Shown piece by piece: positions 1 through 7,889 of a stretch of 64,000 nucleotides of DNA. Both the position numbers and the translations under genes were made by a program. The stretch lies in contig NZ_JADIKM010000004.1 of NCBI RefSeq assembly GCF_044904665.1, positions 263,362-327,361 on the forward strand, in the 5' to 3' direction. Origin of the DNA: Dyella_A ginsengisoli. Lineage in GTDB: Bacteria; Pseudomonadota; Gammaproteobacteria; Xanthomonadales; Rhodanobacteraceae. The notes below the pieces were generated by a model, which was not told where the DNA came from, searched no databases, and worked only from the letters and a program-made list of their open reading frames with translations. The first letter of the stretch is position 1, and each line of letters opens with the position of its first letter.

Positions 1-127
1 CCGCGTCGCCGCCCGGTGCCATGCGCTTGCGATGCGCACTGTGCGGCACCATCTTTGGATCACAGGGTGAGTTTCATTCGGCCCTCCGCCGGCAGGCGGG
101 GCCGGAAACGCGATACGGAGACAGGCC

Positions 128-394
128 ATGGCAACCGGTTGGGCCGGCGACGGCGCCGTACAGGACCAGATCGACGCGACGGTGAGCGATGCCGTGCAGC
201 GTGCGCGCCAGCAGCTGCGCCACGGCCCCGGGCTGGAGCGCTGCGAAGAGTGCGATGCGCCGATTCCCGCCGCGCGGCGCAAGGCCGTGCCCGGCGTACG
301 GCTGTGCGTGACCTGCCAGGCCGCGCACGACGACGACCAGCGCGCCGCCGGCCTGTACAACCGGCGCGGCAGCAAGGACAGCCAGCTGCGCTGA
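128..394 (+). CDS. DksA/TraR-family C4 zinc-finger protein
   Basis: A small cytoplasmic protein of 88 residues. Four cysteines at 39, 42, 60 and 63 form the C-x2-C-x17-C-x2-C finger of the DksA/TraR family, and the flanking ARRKAVPG and C-terminal Arg-rich tail fit the short YbiI-type members. Full-length DksA (about 150 residues) reaches into the RNA polymerase secondary channel with a long coiled coil; here the N-terminal helix is only about 35 residues, so polymerase binding is possible but not shown. The ATG is preceded by GGAG seven bases upstream. It stands alone ahead of bglX, separated by about 310 bases. Family assignment is firm, function is not. Confidence 0.85.
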   Translation: MATGWAGDGAVQDQIDATVSDAVQRARQQLRHGPGLERCEECDAPIPAARRKAVPGVRLCVTCQAAHDDDQRAAGLYNRRGSKDSQLR

Positions 395-633
395 GCGCCT
401 GCGAATCATCCCCTCCAGCACCACGGAGACAGGGATCTCGACGCGTGGCGCGCGAATCATGATTTCAGCCATCCCCTCTCACGGAGATCCGACCCCTGCC
501 GTAAGGGTCTCGCGTTGCGCTCACCGCGTTGCACACCCGGCGCCGGGACTCTCGCAAGGCGTGCAGGCGACCGCGGTCCGCTCTCGGGGAGCGGTCGCAC
601 GCCATATTGCAGCGCGCATTTACGCAGCGGTAC

Positions 634-645
634 GTAAACGTTTAC
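634..645. promoter_or_regulatory. LacI-type operator candidate upstream of bglX
   Basis: GTAAACGTTTAC is a perfect 12-base palindrome with the central CG typical of LacI/GalR-family operators, 61 bases before the bglX start. It sits in the 312-base gap (395-706) between the zinc-finger gene and bglX, where I see no other gene. Binding of a sugar-responsive LacI repressor is inferred; no such regulator is encoded in this window. Confidence 0.5.
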
Positions 646-706
646 ATTCCCGCGGTCCCTGATCCGGGCGACGGCTCGCCGACGCCCGCTACCCCGCGGA
701 GAATCG

Positions 707-3091
707 ATGAACTTCCAGCCCCGATCCGGCTCGCGCCCCCGTTCCCTGCTCCTGTGCGCCGCCGTCGCGCTCGCCGTGGCCGGAGTCGCCGTCGCCGCGC
801 CCGCCGATGCCCCCGCAACTGTCGCCCCGTCCAACGCCCAGCTGGCCTCGCCGCAGATCGAGCGCAAGGTCGACGCGCTGCTGGCGAAGATGACCTTGGC
901 CGAGAAGATCGGCCAGCTGATGCAGTACAACGACCAGGGCTCCTCGGCACCCACCGCGGCCGATGCGGGCGCGGCCATTGCCGTGAATCCCGAGACGCGC
1001 GACCACGTCGATGCCTACGATCTCGCGAAGAAGGGCGAGCTGGGCTCCATGCTCAACGTGATCGGCGCCGACAAGACCCGCCGCTTCCAGGAGGCGGCGA
1101 TGCACAGCCGCCTGGGCATCCCGATCCTGTTCGGTGCCGACGTCATCCACGGCTATCGCACCATCTATCCGGTGCCGCTGGGCCTGTCCGCCTCGTGGGA
1201 TCCGCAGCTGGTGCAGGACGTCTCGCACATGTCCGCGGTGGAGGCCACCACGGGCGGTGTGAAGTGGTTCTACTCGCCGATGGTGGATATCTCGCGTGAC
1301 GCGCGCTGGGGGCGCTCCACCGAGGGCGCGGGCGAGGACGCCTTCCTGGGCTCTGCGATGGCGCGCGCGTATATCCGTGGCTACCAGGGCACCGACCTGT
1401 CCAGGCCCGATAGCGTGGCCGCCTCGGTCAAGCATTTCGCCGCCTATGGCGCCGCCGAGGCGGGGCGCGAATACAACACCACCGACATGTCCGACATCCG
1501 CCTGCGCCAGATCTACCTGCCGCCGTACAAGGCCGCGGTGGAAGCGGGCGCGGCCACGATGATGAGCTCGTTCAACGCACTCAACGGCGTGCCGGCCACC
1601 GCCGATCCGTACCTGATGACCGACATCCTGCGCAAGGAATGGGGCTTCGACGGCTTCGTGGTCAGCGACTACACCGCGATCATGGAGCTGACCCACCACG
1701 GCATCGCGCTGGACGCCGCCACCGCCACCAAGAAGGCGCTGGAGGCCGGGGTGGAAGTGGACATGATGAGCCACTTCTACGACACCCAGATCCCGAAGCT
1801 GCTGAAGGAAGGCAAGCTGTCGATGGCCACCGTGGACGAGGCCGTGCGCCGAGTGCTGCGGGTGAAATTCGCGCTCGGCCTGTTCGAGCATCCCTACGCG
1901 CGCGGCACCGAGGTGACCCAGGCGGTGGACGCGCACCGCCCGCTGGCGCGCCGTGCGGCGGAGGAGTCGTTCGTGCTGCTGAAGAACGGCGGCGCGGGCC
2001 AGGCTCCGTTGCTGCCGTTGTCGTCCTCCGTGAAGAAGCTCGCCCTGATCGGCCCGCTGGCTGACGACGCCAGCGAGATGCAGGGCGCCTGGGGCGGCGC
2101 GCAGCATCTGCCCGACGTGGTCACCCTGCGCGGCGGCCTGGCCGCGCGCATGAAGAAGCTCGGCGGCGAGTTGCTGTACGCCAAGGGCACCGATGTGCTG
2201 ACCGACTCGCAGGCCGGCTTCGCGGCGGCCAAGCAGGCCGCCGCCCAGGCCGACGTGGTGGTGATGGCGCTGGGCGAGTCCTCCAGCATGAGTGGCGAGG
2301 CGGGCTCGCGGGCGCACCTGGACCTGCCGGGCAACCAGCAGCAATTGCTCGAAGCCATCGTCGCCACCGGCAAGCCGGTGGTGCTGCTGGCGTTCTCCGG
2401 CCGCCCGCTGGTGCTCGACTGGGCCGACCAGCACGTGGGCGCGATCATGGAAACCTGGTTCCCCGGCACCGAGGCCGGCAACGCCGTGGCCAACGTGCTG
2501 TTCGGCGACGTGGCGCCCAGCGGCAAGCTGACCATGAGCTTTCCTCGCGCAGTGGGCCAGGAGCCGCTGTACTACAACCAGTTCCCGACCGGCCGTCCCG
2601 CGGGCGACGCCGACCTGAGCAAGCCGCCGGCCGGCGACACGCGCTTCATCTCGCGCTACATCGACGTGCCCAACAGCGCGCTGTACCCGTTCGGCTACGG
2701 CCTCAGCTACACCACGTTCGACTACTCCGGCGTGCAGCTCTCGCGCAAGCGCGTGCCGCTGGCCGAGGCCAATCGCTCCGGTGCGAAGGATCTGGTCACC
2801 GTCACCGCCACGGTGAAGAACACCGGAAAGCGTGCCGGCACCGAGGTGGTGCAGCTGTACGTGCGCAACCTCGGCGCCAGCGTGGAGCAGCCGGTGCGCA
2901 GCCTGCAGGGCTTCCAGCGGGTGACGCTGAAGGCGGGCGAGTCGAGGCAGGTGACGTTCAAGCTGGGCTTCCCGGAGCTGTCGTTCTACAACGTGAAGAG
3001 CCAGCCGGTGGTCGAGCCCACGCACTACACCGTGTGGGTGGGCGGCAGCTCGCTGGCCACGCAGCAGGCGGACTTCGACGTCACGCCCTGA
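707..3091 (+). CDS. bglX: Periplasmic beta-glucosidase BglX, GH3
   Basis: Hydrolyses beta-linked glucosides and oligosaccharides, most likely in the periplasm. The first ~31 residues are a signal peptide (Arg-rich start, Leu/Ala/Val core, AxA). The GH3 N-terminal barrel follows, with the nucleophile in GFVVSDY (Asp321) and the conserved KHFAAYG and RWGRSTEGAGED blocks. The GH3 C-terminal domain carries SMSGEAGSR, whose Glu (about 531) is the expected acid/base, and the protein ends in a fibronectin III-like domain (from about 690). At 794 residues it is slightly longer than E. coli BglX (765). GGAG lies just ahead of the ATG. A LacI-type palindrome upstream suggests control by a sugar. Confidence 0.96.
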   Translation: MNFQPRSGSRPRSLLLCAAVALAVAGVAVAAPADAPATVAPSNAQLASPQIERKVDALLAKMTLAEKIGQLMQYNDQGSSAPTAADAGAAIAVNPETRDHVDAYDLAKKGELGSMLNVIGADKTRRFQEAAMHSRLGIPILFGADVIHGYRTIYPVPLGLSASWDPQLVQDVSHMSAVEATTGGVKWFYSPMVDISRDARWGRSTEGAGEDAFLGSAMARAYIRGYQGTDLSRPDSVAASVKHFAAYGAAEAGREYNTTDMSDIRLRQIYLPPYKAAVEAGAATMMSSFNALNGVPATADPYLMTDILRKEWGFDGFVVSDYTAIMELTHHGIALDAATATKKALEAGVEVDMMSHFYDTQIPKLLKEGKLSMATVDEAVRRVLRVKFALGLFEHPYARGTEVTQAVDAHRPLARRAAEESFVLLKNGGAGQAPLLPLSSSVKKLALIGPLADDASEMQGAWGGAQHLPDVVTLRGGLAARMKKLGGELLYAKGTDVLTDSQAGFAAAKQAAAQADVVVMALGESSSMSGEAGSRAHLDLPGNQQQLLEAIVATGKPVVLLAFSGRPLVLDWADQHVGAIMETWFPGTEAGNAVANVLFGDVAPSGKLTMSFPRAVGQEPLYYNQFPTGRPAGDADLSKPPAGDTRFISRYIDVPNSALYPFGYGLSYTTFDYSGVQLSRKRVPLAEANRSGAKDLVTVTATVKNTGKRAGTEVVQLYVRNLGASVEQPVRSLQGFQRVTLKAGESRQVTFKLGFPELSFYNVKSQPVVEPTHYTVWVGGSSLATQQADFDVTP

Positions 3092-3223
3092 AGCGTCGGG
3101 CGGATGGCGGCGTGTCCGTCATCCGCTTGCCTGGCGCAGTGATCAGCGCACCAGCTTTCGGCACTTCGGGGCGTGTGGCGGGTCGGCTAGATTGCCGGCC
3201 TTGGTCACTCACGGGTTTGCGAC

Positions 3224-3970
3224 ATGAGCCGAAAGCACTGGCTGCACGCGATGTGCGCCCTTTTCATCGCCGTGGCCGGCGCCGTCCGGGCGGGAGGCGC
3301 CGATTCGCGTCCCGCCGAAGTGGTGGTGCTGTCCACCTTGCACCAGCTGCACGCGCAGGTGCCGGGTTACTCGTTCGACCGCCTGCGCGAGGTGCTCGAG
3401 CAGCTGCATCCGGACGTGCTGTGCCTGGAAGTGCGCGCCGACAAGCTCGCCGCCCGTGCGCCGGAGAGCACCAAACAGGAATACCCGAAGGTCATCTACC
3501 CGCTGCTGGCGCGCGGACACTACGTGGTGGTGGCGATGGAGCCGTCCGAGCCTGAGTACGGCGCGATCCTGCGCCCCTACCTCCAGGCCAACACGACGTT
3601 CCAGGCTGCCGGCGGTGCCGCGGTGGCCGCGCTGGGCGCCTATTCGGACGCCACCTATGCGGCGCTCAAGACCCACTGGCGTGATGCCGCTGCCGTCAAC
3701 GACGCCACGACCGACGACATGCTGCGCGCCAAGCACGCGTTCCAGCAGGCGGCGATCGGTGCCGGCGAGCGCGAGGGCTGGGAGCGCTGGAACCGGCATT
3801 TCCTGGCGGTGATCGAGCAGGCGGCGGCAGAGCACCCGGGGCAGCGCATCGTGGTCACGGTCGGCGTGGAGCACGGTTACTGGCTGCGCGGACACCTGGC
3901 TGCCGTGCCCGGCATCCGCCTGCTGGATACCGCCGTGCTGCTCTCGCCGGCGCTCACGCGCCCGGATTGA
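3224..3970 (+). CDS. Exported protein of unknown function
   Basis: A 248-residue protein with a likely signal peptide (residues 1-24, AMCALFIAVAGAVRA). The mature part has a short strand ending in VVLSTLHQLH, then DVLCLEVRADKL, and near the end VVTVGVEHGYWLRGHL. This spacing of a His-containing strand, an LE motif and a late GxxHGYW loop recalls the TraB/GumN/ChaN group of exported proteins, but the match is loose and I do not claim it. The 3' end overlaps the tspO 3' end by 17 bases, tail to tail. No neighbour suggests a role. Confidence 0.75.
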   Translation: MSRKHWLHAMCALFIAVAGAVRAGGADSRPAEVVVLSTLHQLHAQVPGYSFDRLREVLEQLHPDVLCLEVRADKLAARAPESTKQEYPKVIYPLLARGHYVVVAMEPSEPEYGAILRPYLQANTTFQAAGGAAVAALGAYSDATYAALKTHWRDAAAVNDATTDDMLRAKHAFQQAAIGAGEREGWERWNRHFLAVIEQAAAEHPGQRIVVTVGVEHGYWLRGHLAAVPGIRLLDTAVLLSPALTRPD

Positions 3971-4412
3971 GCTGCCACAGCGCCGCGTTGAGCACGGTGG
4001 CGAAGCTCACCCAGGCGATGTACGGCACCATCATCCAGCCGGCCGCGCGATCGCGGCGGAAGAACGCCACGGTGGTGGCGACGATCAGCGCGAGCAGGAC
4101 CACGATGTCCACCAGCGCCACGGCGAGCAGGTGGCGGCCGAAGAACAGCCACGACCACGCCGCGTTCAGCACCAGCTGAGCCAGCCACAGGCCGGTGGCC
4201 GCGTCGATGCCGGATTTGCGCCACGCGCGCCACGCGGCCACCGCCATCAGCAGGTAGAGCGCGCTCCATACCGGAGCAAACACGCTGTTGGGCGGGTTGA
4301 ACGAGGGCTTGGTCAGCGCGGCGTACCAGTCGCCGGGAGGGAACCGGCTGCCCACGAAGCCGGCGGCAAACGCCAGCAGCACGAACACTCCCAGTGACAT
4401 CCACTTGCGCAT
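3954..4412 (-). CDS. tspO: TspO/MBR-family tryptophan-rich sensory protein
   Basis: An inner-membrane protein of 152 residues with five predicted helices. Family hallmarks are visible: WYAALTKPSFNPP, VFAPVWSALYLLM, the paired NAAWSWLFF, and a final WVSFATVLNAALWQLN. TspO proteins bind porphyrins and other hydrophobic ligands and have been linked to tetrapyrrole and stress signalling. The ATG at 4412 is preceded by GAGGGAG; an internal Met four codons later is an alternative. The gene is divergent from the chitinase gene across a 466-base gap that holds two NagR-like boxes, so it may share chitin-responsive control, which would be unusual. Confidence 0.93.
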   Translation of the reverse strand: MRKWMSLGVFVLLAFAAGFVGSRFPPGDWYAALTKPSFNPPNSVFAPVWSALYLLMAVAAWRAWRKSGIDAATGLWLAQLVLNAAWSWLFFGRHLLAVALVDIVVLLALIVATTVAFFRRDRAAGWMMVPYIAWVSFATVLNAALWQLNPGA

Positions 4413-4509
4413 CGGTCGCTCCCTCGCACCAGAAGTGGTCGAGGCTAGCGGCGATGCGGGGGGGCCACAAGCCAATGGCGCAACCGTCGAGACGCCGCTC
4501 GCGATCTTG

Positions 4510-4527
4510 ATAGACATCGTTGTCATC
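4510..4527. promoter_or_regulatory. NagR-like operator, weaker copy
   Basis: ATAGACATCGTTGTCATC agrees at 14 of 18 positions with the LacI-type NagR box AATGACARCGYTGTCATT (consensus recalled from the Shewanella and Xanthomonas literature). It lies 98 bases upstream of the tspO start and about 350 bases before the chitinase gene. The second, better copy is 203 bases away, a spacing that would allow looping by a tetrameric LacI-type repressor. Confidence 0.5.
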
Positions 4528-4712
4528 ATGCCTGCCGATGTAGCCACCTGGGGAGCGCATCGAGCGCTTGGCTGGCAACGGGTCCGTGCTGTTGGTCGCG
4601 ACCCGACAGGGTTCGGTCCATCCGTCCAGTTCCTTGGGAATCCTCGTCTATCTTCCTGCCTCATGTGCGGTCGCATCAATCACGCGAGCCGTCACAGTTT
4701 GGAAAAAGTCTG

Positions 4713-4730
4713 ATAGACAACGTTGTCATT
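4713..4730. promoter_or_regulatory. NagR-like operator upstream of chitinase gene
   Basis: ATAGACAACGTTGTCATT matches the NagR box AATGACARCGYTGTCATT at 16 of 18 positions and contains the perfect palindrome GACAACGTTGTC (4716-4727). It is 149 bases upstream of the chitinase start. NagR-type LacI regulators control N-acetylglucosamine and chitin use in Xanthomonadales, so a chitinase target is what one would expect. The regulator itself is not in this window. Confidence 0.62.
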
Positions 4731-4878
4731 CAAGTCGTATCAAGGGCCGGTTCGCAGCATCCACAAGCGGTAGCTGCACGGACGCACCGGCGACGTATCC
4801 CCACCGGCCGACAGGACGCGGCCGCGACAACGCCCGACAACCACCCGTAGCGATGTATCCATCAGGAGAACGACTCAA

Positions 4879-6447
4879 ATGAATGTGAAGCGATCGGTTT
4901 CGTGGTCCCGTCTGGCGCTCGGTGTGCTGGGCAGCCTGGGCGGCTCGGCCATGTCGGTGGGCCTGCTTGCGGCCGCGCCCGTCACGGTGCACGCGCAGAT
5001 GGTGGCGTCGTGCGCCGCGCCCTGGAGCGCCGGCACGGCGTATTCCGGCGGCGCCACCGTCAGCGAGAACAGTGTCAACTACACGGCCAACTGGTGGACC
5101 CAGGGCGATGACCCGGCCACCCACAGCGGTCCGTCCGGCTCGGGTCAGCCGTGGACCTCGCAGGGCAGTTGCGGCGACACCAGCGGCTCCGGCGGCAGCA
5201 CGGGCGGTACCGGCGGCACCGGCACCTCGGGATCCACCTGCGCACTCGCGTGGAGTGCGGGCACCGTGTACACGGGCGGCCAGACGGCCAGCGAAAACGG
5301 CATCAATTACGTGGCCAACTGGTGGACCCAGGGCGACGATCCGGCCACCCACAACGGCCCCACCGGCTCGGCGCAGCCGTGGACCTCGCAGGGCAGCTGC
5401 GACGGCTCGGGCAGCGGCGGCACAGGCGGCACAGGCGGTACGGGTGGAACCGGCGGCACCGGTGGCACCGGCACGCCGCCGCCCGCACCGGACAGCCTGC
5501 TGTTCAGTCCGTACAAGGATGTCACGATCAACATGGACTGGAACACCAACACCATGCGCAGCGCGGCCGCCACCGGTTCGCCGATTCCCGTGGTTGGCAG
5601 CAACAGCCTGGTGTCGAACTACGTGCCCAACCTCGGCGCGATCACCCTCGCGTTCGCCTCGGGCGAGTGCGGCAGCGAAAGCTGGGGCGGCATCCCGGGA
5701 GCCAACTTCGCCAGCGCCAACGTGCAGGCGCTGGCCGATGCGGGGGTGAACTACGTGGTGTCCACCGGCGGCCAGGCCGGCAGCTTCACCTGCGGCTCGA
5801 CGGCGGGCATGGCGCAGTTCATCGGCCGCTACAACAGCGCGCATCTGGTGGGCGTGGACTTCGACATCGAAGGAGGCCAGACCCAGACGCAGATCAACAA
5901 CCTCGTCGCCGGTGCAGTCTATGCGCAGAGCCTGTACCCGAACCTGCGCTTCTCCTTCACGCTGGCCACGCTGGCCGCCTCCGACGGCAGCTACGGCGGC
6001 CTCAACAGCGTGGGCGACATGGTGGTGCGCTCGGTGCTGGCGTCCTCGCTGCAGCACTACACCATCAACCTGATGGTGATGGACTTCGGTGGTCCCAGCC
6101 CCGGCGTGTGCGTGGTGTCCGGCGGCGTGTGCGACATGGGCCAGTCGGCGATCCAGGCGGTGACCAACCTGAAGCACACCTACGGCGTGCCGGCCAACCA
6201 CATCGAACTCACCCCGATGATCGGCCTCAACGATGTCACCAGTGAAACCTTCACCGCGGCCGATGTGGACACGGTGACGGCGTATGCGGTGAACGCGGGG
6301 CTGGTGGGCGTGCACTTCTGGTCGCTGGACCGCGACACGCCGTGCGCCGGCGGCAGCAACGGCTACGCCTCGCCGGTGTGCAACTCGATCGACGGTACCA
6401 CCTCGCTGGAATACACCCAGCGCTTCCTGCACGACCTGGGACGCTGA
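4879..6447 (+). CDS. Secreted GH18 chitinase with two chitin-binding modules
   Basis: Cleaves chitin outside the cell. Residues 1-39 form a long signal peptide ending VHAQ. Two near-identical CBM5/12-type modules follow (about 43-96 and 118-174), each with WSAGTxYxGG, NYxANWWTQGDDPATH and a closing QPWTSQGSC. Gly/Thr/Ser linkers separate them from each other and from the catalytic domain (about 205-522). The GH18 signature is VGVDFDIEGG, with Asp327, Asp329 and catalytic Glu331. The likely start has AGGAG about ten bases upstream. A strong hairpin follows the stop. Two NagR-like boxes upstream suggest induction by chitin breakdown products. Confidence 0.95.
   Translation: MNVKRSVSWSRLALGVLGSLGGSAMSVGLLAAAPVTVHAQMVASCAAPWSAGTAYSGGATVSENSVNYTANWWTQGDDPATHSGPSGSGQPWTSQGSCGDTSGSGGSTGGTGGTGTSGSTCALAWSAGTVYTGGQTASENGINYVANWWTQGDDPATHNGPTGSAQPWTSQGSCDGSGSGGTGGTGGTGGTGGTGGTGTPPPAPDSLLFSPYKDVTINMDWNTNTMRSAAATGSPIPVVGSNSLVSNYVPNLGAITLAFASGECGSESWGGIPGANFASANVQALADAGVNYVVSTGGQAGSFTCGSTAGMAQFIGRYNSAHLVGVDFDIEGGQTQTQINNLVAGAVYAQSLYPNLRFSFTLATLAASDGSYGGLNSVGDMVVRSVLASSLQHYTINLMVMDFGGPSPGVCVVSGGVCDMGQSAIQAVTNLKHTYGVPANHIELTPMIGLNDVTSETFTAADVDTVTAYAVNAGLVGVHFWSLDRDTPCAGGSNGYASPVCNSIDGTTSLEYTQRFLHDLGR
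5416..5469 (+). repeat. Six 9-base tandem units in chitinase linker
   Basis: Six consecutive 9-base units of the type GGCGGCACA (variants GGTGGAACC, GGCGGCACC) encode a (Gly-Gly-Thr)6 linker between the second chitin-binding module and the catalytic domain. The units are close enough in sequence to change in number by slippage, which would alter linker length without a frameshift. Confidence 0.85.
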
Positions 6448-6464
6448 TCGGCTGACGGCTGGAC

Positions 6465-6498
6465 CGAGCATGCCCGGCCCGCCGGCCGGGCATGCTCG
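6465..6498 (+). terminator. Strong hairpin after chitinase gene
   Basis: CGAGCATGCCCGGCC (6465-6479) pairs perfectly with 6484-6498 around a four-base loop, starting 17 bases after the chitinase stop. No T-run follows, so it may act as a 3'-end stabiliser or a weak intrinsic terminator rather than a classical one. Confidence 0.65.
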
Positions 6499-6583
6499 CT
6501 TCGCGGCTTCGACCAAGGCCGTGTCGACAGCCGGCCGCCGCGCTCGCTAGCGTGTTGGCCATGCCTCTCGTCCGCACCCGCCG

Positions 6584-7510
6584 ATGACTCGCGCCACGCC
6601 CGGCCACGCCAGCGTGGACGCCGGATTCTACGCGACCCTGCTCGGCGCCACCTTCCTGATGGGTTCGAGCTTCATCGCCGGCAAGATCCTGCTCGGCCTC
6701 GGCGTGCCGGCAATCCTGCTGGTGGGCTGGCGGTTCCTGCTGGCGGCGATCGCCACGCTGCCGCTGCTGGCGATGGCGCGCGTTCCGCTGCGCGCGCAGC
6801 TGTGGCCGCCGGCGATGGCGCCGCGGCAGGCATGGGTGGTCGGCGCGATCGGGCTGCTGCAGACGGCGGCGGTGATGGGGCTGCTGTTTGTCGGCATGCG
6901 CAGCATCCCGGCCGCGGCGGCAGCGATCCTGCTGTTCAGCAATCCGATCTGGGTGGCTTTGCTTGGACGGCTGTTCCTGCACGAATCGCTGGGGCCGATG
7001 CGCGTGGCGGGCCTGATACTGGGCATGCTCGGCGTGGCGCTGGCGATCGGGCCGGGCGCCTTGCTCACGGGCCAGCGCGAGGCCTTGTTCGGCGAGCTGT
7101 GCTGTCTGGCATCGGCGGTGTGCTGGGCGGTGGCCACCACCATCAACAAGCGCGCAGCGCTGCCGATCGGCGGATTGGCGCTCAATTTCTGGCAGATGCT
7201 GATCGGCGCGCTGGTGCTGCTGGCGCTGGCCTACACAGGCGGCGAACGATGGCCGGCGGATGTCGGTGCGCGCGCGTGGCTGTGGTTCGCGTGGCTGGCG
7301 GTGCCGGCGTCCACCGGGTCGTTCGGGCTGTGGTTCGTGGCGCTGCGTCGCGGCGGCGCCACCCACGCCAGCGGCTGGCTATTCCTGGCGCCGCTGTTCG
7401 CCGTGCTGCTGTCGTTCGCCGTGCTGCACACCACCCTGTCTCCGCTGCAGCTGTTTGGCGGCGTGCTTATCGGCGTGGGCTTGTGGTTGGTGAACCGGGT
7501 GCGAGGCTGA
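6584..7510 (+). CDS. EamA-family (DMT) membrane transporter
   Basis: A 308-residue inner-membrane permease with ten predicted helices arranged as two EamA repeats (about 17-140 and 160-305). The repeat signatures are visible: WRFLLAAIATLPLL in the first half, a helix with SNPIWVALLGRLFLHE, and the second-half equivalent ending FLAPLFAVLLSFAVLHT. DMT proteins export amino acids, drugs or other metabolites; the substrate cannot be read from sequence. The 3' end overlaps the convergent DUF5329 gene by 44 bases. Confidence 0.9.
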   Translation: MTRATPGHASVDAGFYATLLGATFLMGSSFIAGKILLGLGVPAILLVGWRFLLAAIATLPLLAMARVPLRAQLWPPAMAPRQAWVVGAIGLLQTAAVMGLLFVGMRSIPAAAAAILLFSNPIWVALLGRLFLHESLGPMRVAGLILGMLGVALAIGPGALLTGQREALFGELCCLASAVCWAVATTINKRAALPIGGLALNFWQMLIGALVLLALAYTGGERWPADVGARAWLWFAWLAVPASTGSFGLWFVALRRGGATHASGWLFLAPLFAVLLSFAVLHTTLSPLQLFGGVLIGVGLWLVNRVRG

Positions 7511-7889
7511 CGGGAGCGTCGTGCCAGGCGAACAGCCGCGCGCGCAGCCAGTCCGCCACCGTTTCGACGTGGCCATCGGCGAAGCGGATCGTGTATGGCT
7601 TGCCCGACATCGACGAGCCGGTGGCACACAGCCGGATGAAGTCGTCGGCGCTGCGCACGCGATCGCCGGCGTAATGCCGCTTCAGTTCGAGGTGATGCAC
7701 CGCCGCGGCGGCGTGGTAGGCGCTGCCGTTGCGGATGAATTGCGCGCCCTTGAGTTGCGCCACGGACTGGATCAAGTAGTCGATCTTGCGCTGCTCGACC
7801 GCAGGGGGCGATTGGGCCAGCGCAGTGAACGTGACGAGCAGCAGCACCGCAACCAGCATGAGACGGACCATGATCGGGCGGCGCCTCAC
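7467..7889 (-). CDS. DUF5329 (YfeK-like) exported protein
   Basis: A 140-residue protein with an N-terminal signal peptide (MVRLMLVAVLLLVTFTALAQS). The body has the DUF5329 pattern: KIDYLIQSVAQLKGAQFIRNG, then HHLELKRHYAGDR, and CATGSSMSGKPYTIRFADG. Its function is unknown; E. coli YfeK is the nearest named relative I recall. A GTG at 7889 with GGAGAG upstream overlaps the phospholipase D gene stop as GTGA and is my choice; an ATG at 7871 is the alternative. The overlap implies translation coupled to the upstream lipoprotein gene. Confidence 0.8.
   Translation of the reverse strand: MRRRPIMVRLMLVAVLLLVTFTALAQSPPAVEQRKIDYLIQSVAQLKGAQFIRNGSAYHAAAAVHHLELKRHYAGDRVRSADDFIRLCATGSSMSGKPYTIRFADGHVETVADWLRARLFAWHDAPVSLAPGSPTTSPRR

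Noticed and set aside
689..3025. A 778-codon open frame antisense to bglX
   Set aside because: GC-rich codon bias opens the opposite frame; product is His/Arg/Gly-rich with no family match, while the plus strand encodes a complete GH3 enzyme.
3224..3970. Assignment to the TraB/GumN/ChaN superfamily
   Set aside because: Only the spacing of a His strand and a late GxxHGYW loop agree; the rest does not, so I left it as unknown.
4726..6516. 596-codon minus-strand frame across the chitinase gene
   Set aside because: Antisense shadow; it also runs through both the NagR-like box and the chitinase control region.
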